A DNA stretch of 64,000 nt from Gnetum montanum. Taxonomy: Eukaryota > Streptophyta > Gnetopsida > Gnetales > Gnetaceae. The DNA is taken from positions 372,157-436,156 of the forward strand of contig MNCI01038015.1 of assembly GCA_015680685.1 (NCBI GenBank), in the 5' to 3' direction. The notes beneath the pieces were generated by a model. The model saw only the letters and a program-made list of their open reading frames with translations. It did no database searches and was not told the DNA's origin. How positions within the stretch are numbered: position 1 is the first letter of the stretch; each line of letters opens with the position of its first letter. Made by a program: the position numbers and the translations under genes. Positions 54,828 to 64,000 of the stretch are shown here, one piece after another.

Positions 54828-55527
54828 TATCTCAAATTTGGCTAAGACATCTTAGCTACAATAGGAGACATCTTAACCAGGAATAAGACATCTCTTCAGA
54901 AATGTTAGTTTTGTAGGAAGACATCCCAAAAAGGCTTAAGATGATTTGAATGGATAGAAAAACTTCCAAAACTATAGTTCCATGTTTGGAAATAGCCAAG
55001 AAAAGATGGAAAATCTTCAAGTTGGGCTTGAGGAAGGTTTCCTAGGGGTTTTTATCTTGCTTGGTTAATAAATATGGGTTGTGTTCATGCTTGTTACACC
55101 ATGATAGATCATGTGATATCATAAAGAGTTGTGAGGTATCAGAAGATATCATGAGAGCACATATGAAGAGTACATGAGTGTTATGCAATGTTTGGTCAAT
55201 CGAGTGAGTATTGACCTAGTGTCTCTTGTGTTTTGTAAGTTGAGATCTCAGTCCTAGGTTGTGGGAAGGACTCTCTATTGGTTATGTCTTGCATTAAGGA
55301 CATTAATTATATGGTTGTAAAACCTCACACTTTTTAACATTGTTTGAGTATTTGAGATTGTTCAAATGTTTTGTGGGTTGTGGAACCCTATTGTAGGCTT
55401 TTCTTTGAATGATTAAAGATAGCTAGTGTTCTTATTTTCTAGAAATTGATTTTTCTTTACATAATATCGAGATTTGGTGGGATTAAAGATGAATTTAATA
55501 TTAGAGTGAACTTGATCTATCTAATTA
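54828..55527 (+). repeat. 5' LTR remnant of chromovirus-like copy B
   Basis: Begins within U3 at the GAGATATCTC/AAGACATCTT repeats (54,830-54,900). It matches copy A LTRs from there, for example CTTGAGGAAGGTTTCCTAGG at about 55,028. The first part of the LTR is replaced by the duplicated segment ending at 54,820. Confidence 0.7.
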
Positions 55528-55528
55528 T

Positions 55529-55540
55529 TGGTACTAGAGC
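55529..55540 (+). other. primer-binding site, tRNA-iMet type (copy B)
   Basis: TGGTACTAGAGC, followed by TTAG, close to TGGTATCAGAGC. Confidence 0.7.
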
Positions 55541-55592
55541 TTAGCATTCATTGTTGCTTGAACTTGTTTTGAGGGCTTTTTCAAATTCAAAT

Positions 55593-56930
55593 AGTGCCTA
55601 AGAAGAAAAAGATGCAAGCCTTGAACAAATACATGGAGAGCATGAAGTCTACCTTTCAACTTATGGTTGCTTGGTTGGATGAAATTAGCACAAAGGTAGA
55701 TAGAAATGCCAGTCCCAACTGTATCTAGACATGCAAAGATGATGAGCATTCATGTTAAGATGAAGAAGTTTCATAGCCTCATGGAGATGGAGTGGATAAT
55801 GAGGAAGAACAATCTAGCTATGGAAGTGTAGGAACCCATCAACCAAGGATTATAATGGGAGATAATCCTATTCCTCATATGATAATTTTGAGGACTCCAA
55901 TAGTGGTAATAACTTCTTCTCTTGGCAAGCTTGATAAGGAGGATGAGGCAAGAATTTCTAGAGCATTATGTAATGTTGTAAGATTTTTGTACATTGAGTT
56001 AAAGACTTTCATTGATGTATATGAAACCAATGCTTTTCAAGTTGGTTGAAGGTACTTGATAAGCACTTTAAGTTGGAAGAGGTACCAAATAACATGAGGG
56101 TACCTATTTGTGAATTCAGATTAGAAGGTATGACCTCTATTTGGTGGGAAAAGAAGTCCCAGTGTTATGAAAGATAAAATAGTCAACTCATCAGATATTG
56201 AAATTTGATGAAATATAGGTTAACAAGTAAATTTAAAGAGTCTCATCAAAGATAAGAGATCATTATAAAGTTGAAATTCCTAAGGCAAGGTGACAAGGAT
56301 GACAAAGATTTCTACATAGAATTTTGTGATCTATTCCATCAAGTTAAAGTGAATTGAAAAGAGTATGAATAGGCTTGAATCTATTTAGGAGATCTCAAAA
56401 TGGCATACCAGCTGGATTTATCTTTTTGTGAGCCACAAAATCTTAATAAGACTTATAATTTGACACTCAAGGTAGAAAAGATACTAAACAGACTTGGAAA
56501 TAAGAGCAGACAAATTTTCAAAGATAATGATAAGAGATCCAAGTTCAAATCTAAAGATAAATATGGTAGCCATGATAAGAAGACAAAGAAGGCTGATGAG
56601 AAGGACAAAGCTAATAAGGACCAAGGTAAAGAAGGAAAGGGACAAGGTAGTAGCTTATCTAAGATTCAAGGCTTCAAGTGTGGAGAATGGGAATATAAGC
56701 AATGGGAATGTCCACTTCATAAGGTAGCCAAGAGCAAAGATGTGCAAAAAATGGAGGTGGAGGAGACATCAAGCCAAGGTCTTCAAAGAGATAATCCTAA
56801 TTCTTCTAAGATTGAGAAAGTTTTTAAATTAAATTCTTGTGCATTCATGGGGAATGTGAATATAGGAGACCATGCTACTAGAAAATTGTTATTTCAAATT
56901 GGGGCTTCATGTTTTGATTGATGAAAGAGT
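55593..56930 (+). pseudogene. gag of chromovirus-like copy B (decayed)
   Basis: Starts with MPKKKKMQALNKYMESMKST at 55,593, broken by stops. An open stretch at 55,792-56,049 includes IELKTFIDVYETNAF; then come RYL-related capsid remains. The open stretch 56,400-56,921 carries a Lys-rich region and a Cys-His knuckle at about 56,670-56,715 reading GFKCGEWEYKQWEC, in which the first Cys and the His of C-X2-C-X4-H-X4-C are replaced by Gly and Tyr. Confidence 0.75.
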
Positions 56931-58640
56931 CTAAGAAAATGCTATTTCTTTTAGGGAAATTGCTAGATTAGGTTTGGTAAGTAATCCTCATCCTAGACCC
57001 TATAAGGTGCATTGCTTATCTAGAGATTTCTCTCAAGAGGTAAGGAAATAATGTACTTTGAAATTTAAAATTGAGAGTTTTCATAATGTTGTGAAGTATG
57101 ATGTGCTTCCAATAGATTGTTTTAATGTAATTCTTATAGACCTTGGAATTTTTATAATGGTGCTTAATTTAATAGAGTAAGAAATGTGTGGAGTGTAGCT
57201 AGGTATAATGGAATCTATGAGTTGATTCCTATGAGGGCTAAATAAGTGAGGCAACAAAAGTTACTTAATGATTTCTTAATCCTTCTAGGAGAGAGGGAAT
57301 ATATTCAAAAACGTGATGAAATAGGTTTTGAATTTGTTGTTATATCAACAATTACTTCTAATCATGATGATGTGTAGGTTGAACTTCCTAGAGGTGTGAC
57401 AGGCTTGAAGAAGAAATTTTCCAAGGTTTTTAAGGAGGAATTGGATAAATTGCCATCGATGAAAAATGTATAACATCAAATTAATTTCATTGCTAGTGAT
57501 ACCATTCCAAACAAGAGAGTGTACCCAATGGCATTGAATGAGAGGGCTGAATTGCAAAGACAAGTAGAGGAGTTACTTACAAATGGCTTTGTGAGAGAAT
57601 CCATTTTACCTTATGTAGTTTGAGTGATGCTAGCACTAAGGAAGAATAGCAAGGAATGGAGGATTTACATTAATTCTAGGTAGTAAATAGGATAATAGTG
57701 AGGTACAGGTTTCTTATTTCAAAGATGAATGATATCCTTGATGTCCTCACCAATGTAGAAATTTTTAGCAAAATTGATTTGAAGAGTGATTACCATCAAA
57801 TTAGAATCAAATCTTGTGATGAATGAAAGATAACTTTCAAGATACCATATGGATAGTTTGAGTAATTAGTGATGCTATTTGGGCTCACAAATTCACATAC
57901 TACATTCATGAGGTTGATGCATGATGCATTGAAGAATTTAACTAGCAAGTGTTGTATTATCTTTTTTAATGATAATTTGATGTATAGCTCTAATGCGAAA
58001 GAGCACTTGGATCACTTGCAAATGATATGTCTTAAGTTAGAGGAGGCACTATTAGTGATTATTGTAAAGAAAATTCATTTCTTCAAGAGAAAAATCACAT
58101 ATTAAAACATGTGATTTTAAAAAATCTAATTCAAATGAAAGCCACCAAGGTGAAGGCAATTAAGAATTGGCCAACTTTTAAGAATGTTGGGGAGGTAAGA
58201 TCATTCCTTTGTTTAGTATATTTTTATAGATGGTTCATAAAACATTTTAGTAGTATTTCATAATCTATGTTTACTTTGTTAAAGAAACATAAAAATTTTA
58301 CGTAGGATAATAAAACCCAAGGGATCTTTGACTTGTTAAAAGCAAAGATTACCAATGAACTGATGCTTGTAATTCTAGATCTTTAAAAGTTTTTTTAGGT
58401 GGAGGTGAATGCAAGTGAAGTTACCATTGGTGGGATACTTTCACAAGAACATAGGAATTTTTCTTTCTTTTTTAAAAAGTTGAATTAGTCAAGGGAAAAA
58501 TACAATGTATATCAGAAGGAGTTGTATGCTACTCTTCAAGTAATCAAGCATTAGAGTTATTACTTGTTGCCCAAGGAGTTTACCTTGATGACAAATCATA
58601 AAGCACTGCAATTTCTAAACTTTCAAAATAAGCTAAGTAC
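56880..58640 (+). pseudogene. protease, RT and RNase H of chromovirus-like copy B (decayed)
   Basis: A degenerate protease (about 56,880-57,290) precedes RT. RT blocks: VEELLTNGFVRESILPY (about 57,566), IFSKIDLKSDYHQIRI, MLFGLTNSHTTFMRLMHDAL and a catalytic box IIFFNDNLMYSS at about 57,957-57,990, where FDD of active elements is FND. RNase H follows with VEVNASEVTIGGIL, YQKELYATLQVIKH and MTNHKALQFLNFQNK. Frameshifts near 57,700 and 58,110 and many stops are present. Confidence 0.8.
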
Positions 58641-59908
58641 AAAGCACATGAAGTGTGTTGTATAGTTGCAAGAGTTTAATTTTATGTTGAAACAAAAAAG
58701 TGAAAAAGCCAATGTGGTGGCTGATGCATTGTCCAAGGTGCATGAGGTAAATTTCAACATACCTTATGTGGAAGGTATGGATGATTTTTCTTATTTGTAT
58801 GAGCCCGATGTCACTTTTGGGAAGGTTTGGAGGAGCCTTAAAGAGCCATTGTTGAGTAAGATAGACTAGTGGAGGGACTATCATATTCAAGATAAACTGT
58901 TATTTAAAAATGGAAAGCTATGTGTTCTAAATTATGATTCAAGGAAAAAGATTTTATTTGAAAAGCTTTGTAGTGGCATGATAGGTCACATGGGTAGGAA
59001 TAAAACATTGGGACTCATGGGTAGGTATTATTTTTGGCCTATTATGTTAATGAAAGTTTCAAAATTTTCGAAGGAGTGTTTGACATGTCAAAAATTCAAA
59101 GGAGGTAAAGGAGTGGATGGACATTATATGCCTTTGCTAGTTCCCAAGGGTTCATGGGAAAGTATGTCTATGGATTTTGCCAGTAGTATTTCAAAAACCA
59201 AGAGTGAAAATGATGCAATTTTTGTTATTGTGGATAAGTTCTTCAAAATAGCACATCTTATCCTATGCAAGAAGGTGAGTGATGCTTATCATGTTGCAAA
59301 TTTATTGTTCTAGCATGTTGTGAAGTTGCATGGAATTCCTTTGAATATAATTGATGATAGAAACTCCAAATTTACTAGTCACTTTTGGAGGTCCCTTTAA
59401 AAAGTTTTAGGAACAAAGTTAATTTTTTCTAGTGCATATCATCCATAATATGATGGTCAAACAAAGGTGGTGAATAAATCCTTGTTGAACATATTGAGAT
59501 GTTTATGTGATGGACAGCCAAATAGGTAGAAAAAATTGTTGTATCATGCTAAGTTTTCATACAATAATGTCTTTCATGTTGTCATTAGTAAAAGCTTATT
59601 AAGGTAAACTATGATTTTTTTGCCTAAGATGATGAATACCTTGGAGAGCTTTGATGGTGAAGCTCAACTTAGTGATGATATTGTGCAAGAGATAAGGGAT
59701 CTGCATGCATAAGGAAAATCAAATCTTAAGAATAAGGCTAAAGAGAGAGTCCTCAAGAGGAATGAGGATAAATAGAAGCCAAATTTTATTATTTGTGAAT
59801 TGCTTTATGTGTACTTGAAGAAGAAACAATTGAGGGATATCAACTTCTCTAAGTTGAAAGCCAAGAAAATGGGGCCTTTCAAAATTATGAATAAGTTTAA
59901 TGATAATG
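58641..59908 (+). pseudogene. integrase of chromovirus-like copy B (decayed, interrupted)
   Basis: After KSEKANVVADALSKVHEV (58,666-58,869) the zinc-binding domain reads HMGRNKTLGLMGRYYFWP then CLTCQKFKGG (58,978-59,313). The core has SMDFASSISKTKSENDAIF (Asp), NIIDDRNSKFTSHF (Asp) and a YDGQTKVVNKSLLNILRC block where the catalytic Glu is Lys (59,464-59,466). The C-terminal part ends with KKMGPFKIMNKFNDNAF at the insertion of copy 3. Confidence 0.85.
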
Positions 59909-59913
59909 CTTTT

Positions 59914-60739
59914 TGATGAGTGGTGAGGTATCCATACACTCAACCATATGAATACAAGCATTTCACGCATGATCAAGTTGAACTCCAAGGACCAAGTGCT
60001 TATGCACCTTAATGGAACACTCAAGGTTAATGGAACACTCATTGTCTTCCCAAAATTACTTGTATTGTCACAGTTGTATGGTTAAGTAAGCTTGAGGTAT
60101 ATGAAATTTATAGCTTTTTTATTTTTTATGTCTTCTTCTAATAAAGGAGAGGGAGAGAGAACTAAGTGGCTAACTTACATTAACTATTCATTAACTAAGT
60201 TCAAAATGTTCTTGACACCAGTATCCATTCCCACTTATCGTACACATCCTGAACCACTGCAACGCTACTAGGATTACCAAACGCTAATCGTTACTGGGTT
60301 ACCAAGCACTACACGCATGCTCGAAGTGGTCGTATTGAGTGTATTTAACTAAGGGGGTTGAAGGTTGAGAGAGATATTAATTAGCTAGGAAAGCATTAAA
60401 AAATCATTAATTACTAATTAGCTTAATTTGTATGCTACAAGGTTTATCATAAAGTTCATCTTTATTACCGTACACAAAATTGTGCTCAGCTACAAATTGC
60501 TCAAATAAAGACCCGTTCACTTTATGACTCCTACTGTGGACACACAAAAATAATTCTAACTCTGGAATGACAAAACTGCAAGAGTTTGGCTAAGGGTCTA
60601 AATGTAATTGTCTTGGAACCAAGGGCGCTACCTTTTATTTATAAAAGATGATGCAAGACGCGATATCGTGTGGTGGACATGATATCATGTGCACGATATC
60701 GCATATGCGATATTGCATACAAGATATCACAGTTCATCA
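59914..60739 (-). repeat. 3' LTR of Athila-like copy 3
   Basis: TGATGAGTGG at 59,914 and AGTTCATCA at 60,739 are the two ends. 826 bp. Shares R-U5 with copy 2 (GGTATCC-CACTCAACCATA, AAGCACTACACGCATGCTCG). U3 has a GATATC array and a TATA box. Confidence 0.88.
60636..60735 (-). promoter_or_regulatory. U3 GATATC array and TATA box of copy 3 LTR
   Basis: Six occurrences of GATATC or GATATT, often within CGATATCG-like palindromes (60,660-60,735). They sit next to TATAAATA at 60,636-60,643 (minus). Same position as the CTCTAATTATTAGAG array of copy 2, but unrelated sequence. Confidence 0.6.
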
Positions 60740-60775
60740 TACCCCCATGATTGAATGAAAACTCATCCTCAAGTT
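60740..60775 (-). other. polypurine tract of copy 3
   Basis: Minus strand TTCATTCAATCATGGGGGTA runs into the LTR, identical to the tract of copy 1. Confidence 0.75.
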
Positions 60776-62375
60776 TCTTACAAAATATTGGGAAGGTATG
60801 GGATTATTGACTTGAATGACAACTAATGGTGAATGAGATGACATGTGAACGGATCAATATACACAATTGACATCCAGCCTTATTTGGTAGCTGAGAGAGA
60901 AAAGACAGAGAGAAAAGGAGAAGATGTGTTGCTGTTGATGTCAAGATTGTGCTTTCCGTTGTCTATCCATAGCCATGCCATCAATCTTGTTCCTTGCATA
61001 ATCATTCTAGCACCAGTCCATCTTGAGTGTTTCCTCCAGGTCTAGTCCATTGCTATATGATTGCCATCTGCACACACAACATAGTCACATATGAGCAAGA
61101 ATAAGTAAATCATAATACAGTTGATACCTTGCCTCGGTGTACGATCCATTGGTCGAGTTGTGATATGGCCAATACGGATTCTAGAGATATAACACTGGTG
61201 ACTACCCAAGGTGTAGGGGTTAGGAAAAATTGAAAAAAATTGGACCATGGCCCCCATGACTAAGAGCAATCCTCTAGTAGCAATAGAATAGAAAAAGATA
61301 AGGAATAAGAAAGATGGAGAAAAAGAAACAATGGAAACACCGATAAAATGAATGTCAGAGATAGTAATGAAACAAAACAAAAAAATGTTGATTGCAAAAA
61401 TGTTTAAGGGAAAGAAGTTAATTGATGCACCAAATAGGAATGCTAGTGGGTCCTCCCCAAAGCAGGCTCATACCTTTTATGCCCTAACAAACCCACATTC
61501 AAAGAGGCCGTAGGCTCTGGAAATGTTATGTGGGAGCAAATGTTAAAGACTTAACCCCAAGAATTCACCAAAGAGAAAACAATGTATCAACCAAAATATA
61601 TACTACTGATACAACTGACAATGAGGTGGAGAATGGAAAAAGAATGATGGGGAGAAGAGAATGGAATGGAATCCCAAGAACAAAGTGGTGGACAACCCCT
61701 TGTGTATTTATGGTTAATGTAACTAAGTAGATCTTATTCCAAATCTAGCCTCAAACAATCCACATCCAGTGACTTCGCATTAATACACTTGGCCAATCCA
61801 TCCACTTGAAGTAACAAGAATTCTTCCGCCAAAGAGCCAACATCATTCTGAGGAAAACGAGAAAGGGAGAAGTAGGAAGTGAGAAAGGGCCTTAGTTAGA
61901 GGGAACATGTTTATTTAGTTCCATAACCAGTCCTTGAGTCCTTCCTTATTTTGAGAAATGCCTAGTCACCAATTCGTTAATAGTTTTATTATTAAATAAG
62001 GGGACTATACAGTTCTAAGCCAAGAGAGACCATAGAAATTCATGGATGCATGGATGACATGGACTCATTGCCTATTATATCAAAATAACCATACCTTAGT
62101 ATCAACATTATAACTCAAAGGTAAAAACCAAACATTAGCAATCAATAGAATACTGTTCATACCACCATCAGGAGCACTTATTAGATGATGAATCTAACAA
62201 AACAAAAATAACAAACAAAGACAAAAAAAAAAAAACAAACAATCAAACAAAGGAATGAGAAAGTATAAATGATGTTGCAAAACAAAAACAAGAAAAATTA
62301 AAGAATTTTTTTAAAACAAAAATGTGTAAAAAAAAACTTAAAAAAAACTGAGGGCCTCAAATGGTTAGCAGAGGT
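60776..62375 (-). other. 3' non-coding region of copy 3
   Basis: Collinear with copy 2 (10,491-12,380); includes the GGTCCTCCCCAAAGCAGGCT segment at about 61,450 and an acceptor-like CAG at 61,068-61,070. An A-rich stretch occurs near 62,220-62,350. No gene seen; small ORFs (60,845-61,730) are not conserved as protein. Confidence 0.5.
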
Positions 62376-63640
62376 GGCCATTTCCCCCATGATTGAGTTG
62401 GAAGGAGAAGATCTGAAATAGTGAGTAGGGTTGTCCCTTCTCAGAGGTATTATGTGCACTAATCATTCTAAATTCATGGAAGGGTTTGATCTATTGTACA
62501 TTGACTAACAATCTCTTATCAGGGCTCTCAGGTTTGTATATGGTCATGGCCCTTGAGGGAAAGGTTGCATAAATAATGTAAGGTCCTTCCCACAATGTTT
62601 GAAATTTTGTGCATTGTGGCACATGCGTGGGATTCCAGTAGAGAACCTTATCTCCTAGTTGATACTTAACCTTTCAAATCTTCAAGTCATGATGTTGCTC
62701 ATTATATGCCTTGTGCAACTCATTTGATGATAGGGCAGCTAATTGGTTTTCGTCTAGCATGTTTAAAGTTTCCAACCTTTGTTTTCATGCTAGATCAAGA
62801 TCAAGGTGGAGGTCACAAGCCATTGATAGTGTATGAAGCTCGGTTTGAATTGGAAGCATTGGAAGATTTCAGTACACTAACTCATAGGGAGAGTAGCCTA
62901 TAGGGAGTTTCCAGGTGAAGTGGTATGCCCAAAGAGCATCATTTAGTTTAGTGCTCCAATCTCGCCTATACTTGCTAATTGTCCTAGTCAATATTTTAGT
63001 GATCTCCTTGTTGGTTACCTCAGCTTGTCTATTTGCTTGGGGGTGATAAGGTGTAGTCAATTTATGTTCAACCCCTAAGCATTGCACTAACTTTCAAAAA
63101 GTTACACCTATGAAGTGTATTCCATTATCCAAAATAAGTGCACATGGCATACCAAACCTATTTACAATTTGTTGTTGCACAAATCATGCAGTTGTAGATG
63201 ATGTGTAGTCTTTAACAGTAGTTGCTTCAGCCCATTTTGTTAAATAGTCTACGACAACTACAATGTAAGCTTTTCCATTGGACATTGGTGTAATGGGCCC
63301 CATAAAGTCTATCCTCCAAATTTCGAAGGGTTCTAATGGTTGAATCCATTGTTGCAGACCCTCCATTTTAGCAGTCATTCCCACATCATGTTGACAATGC
63401 TCACAAGATTGGAAAAATTGATGGGCATTCCAACATAATGTTGGCCAATAATATCCTACAAGCAAGATCTTAATAGCAGTTCATCTCCCTGCATAGTGAC
63501 CCCACAAGGGCCCTCATGAGCATCTTAGAGAACTCTCAGTTGGTCTACCTTGAGCACGCACCATCGAACCAAGCCATTATTAGAACACACTTTGTAAAGT
63601 TGTCCATTGATCTCCATGAAGTACTTGGCTTTGTGAAGGA
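62376..63640 (-). pseudogene. integrase of Athila-like copy 3
   Basis: Best preserved of the three. HQFFQSCEHCQHDVGMTAKM carries the Cys-Cys end of the zinc-binding motif. IWRIDFMGPITPMSNGKAY holds the first Asp (63,184-63,465). The second block is in a break around 63,120. HPQANRQAEVTNKEITKIL with Glu is intact (62,869-63,087), then WAYHFTWKLPIGYSPYELVY. The C-terminal module at about 62,500-62,640 reads WEGPYIIYATFPS. A few stops remain, so it is still judged non-functional. Confidence 0.8.
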
Positions 63641-64000
63641 ACTATTGTTTCTTCCTAAGGTCTAGCTCCTGTGGTGTTTGTTGAGAGTAAGGAGATAGGT
63701 GAGAATGCTACTATACCAGCTCATCTCTGTGGGTAGTTGGTTATTCACTACATTGGCAAAGAGGGATTCATCAAGAAAATGATCAAACATTACATATTCA
63801 TCCTCTTTGCTATCCCAGCATAACCGAGATAAATGATCTACAACTACGTTATCGGTGCCTTTCTGATCGATCATCGTTAGATCAAAATCCTGTAGAATTA
63901 CCAGCCATTGTATAATACAAGGGCTAATTGGTGGCTTGTGCATGAGGAACTGGATTGCACTATGATCCGTTTGGATGAAGACTTTGTAACCTAACACATA
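63641..64000 (-). pseudogene. RNase H (C-terminal part) of Athila-like copy 3, cut by window edge
   Basis: The open stretch 63,662-63,997 reads MLGYKVFIQTDHSAIQFLM, ILQDFDLTMIDQKGTDNVVV and DHLSRLCWD, matching the end of RNase H and the tether to integrase. It continues beyond the window. Confidence 0.8.

Larger units (their letters stand above)
54828..59908 (+). mobile_element. chromovirus-like Ty3/gypsy element (copy B), 5' truncated and interrupted
   Basis: The remnant of a 5' LTR (54,828-55,527) lacks its start. Then comes a tRNA-iMet primer site, gag, protease, RT, RNase H and integrase in order, ending abruptly at 59,908-59,913 (GCTTT) where copy 3 of the Athila-like family inserted. 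Its 3' end must lie beyond the window. Close similarity to copy A over LTR, gag and integrase shows they are one family. Confidence 0.85.
59914..64000 (-). mobile_element. Athila-like Ty3/gypsy retrotransposon (copy 3), 3' half
   Basis: Minus-strand element entering from the right edge: RNase H, integrase, non-coding region, polypurine tract, 3' LTR. It is collinear with copy 2 and has fewer stops, so probably younger. The left flank is GCTTT (59,909-59,913) inside chromovirus-like copy B; the matching duplication would be outside the window. Confidence 0.88.

Noticed and set aside
1-64000. tRNA, rRNA or organelle-derived genes
   Set aside because: No tRNA cloverleaf, rRNA core or chloroplast/mitochondrial gene was recognised on either strand; the only tRNA-like stretches are short primer-binding sites.

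Overview
The window looks like nuclear DNA of a large-genome seed plant, with one convincing host gene in a sea of old, nested LTR retrotransposons. The host gene (52,094-52,690, + strand) is an apparently intact 198-codon homologue of the plant BIC proteins (Blue-light Inhibitor of Cryptochromes). Very old, long, nested elements around an isolated gene suggest a gymnosperm, but that is inference; nothing seen fixes the species.

Layout. 1-7,332: 3' part of an Athila-like Ty3/gypsy element (+), with gag tail, protease, RT, RNase H, integrase, a long 3' non-coding region and the 3' LTR. 7,333-9,441: AT-rich spacer with no recognisable gene. 9,447-39,185: a second copy of the same family (-), complete with both LTRs, a tRNA-Asp type primer-binding site and a near-perfect 5-bp target duplication. 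It is split inside its RT gene by a 20-kb Tat/Ogre-lineage element (14,687-34,726, -), itself flanked by CATTG. 39,191-40,847: AT-rich sequence with a tandem duplication. 40,848-50,660: Ty1/copia remnants containing an inserted, internally deleted chromovirus-like Ty3/gypsy element (45,152-49,774). 50,660-53,640: host segment with the BIC gene. 53,640-54,820: duplicated decayed sequence. 54,828-59,908: a second chromovirus-like copy (+), interrupted at 59,914 by the 3' LTR of a third Athila-like element (-) that runs off the right edge.

The most unusual structure lies inside the Tat/Ogre element. Between its protease (about 28.5 kb) and its RT (about 22.3 kb) is a decayed gene in the opposite orientation (about 22.9-27.6 kb, + strand). 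It has its own TATA box, six exons and five GT-AG introns whose phases all agree. Its second exon resembles a HAD/FCP1-type phosphatase domain. The gene is bracketed by arrays of a TTTAAGGTC...GACC repeat. Ogre elements are known to carry an intron between protease and RT, so this may be an Ogre-type intron hosting an antisense, intron-bearing cargo gene.

All retrotransposon reading frames carry stops or frameshifts, often at sites explained by C-to-T decay, and several catalytic residues are lost, so none appears autonomous. Almost every LTR family has its own short repeat or palindrome array in U3, in the Athila-like family directly upstream of a TATA box.
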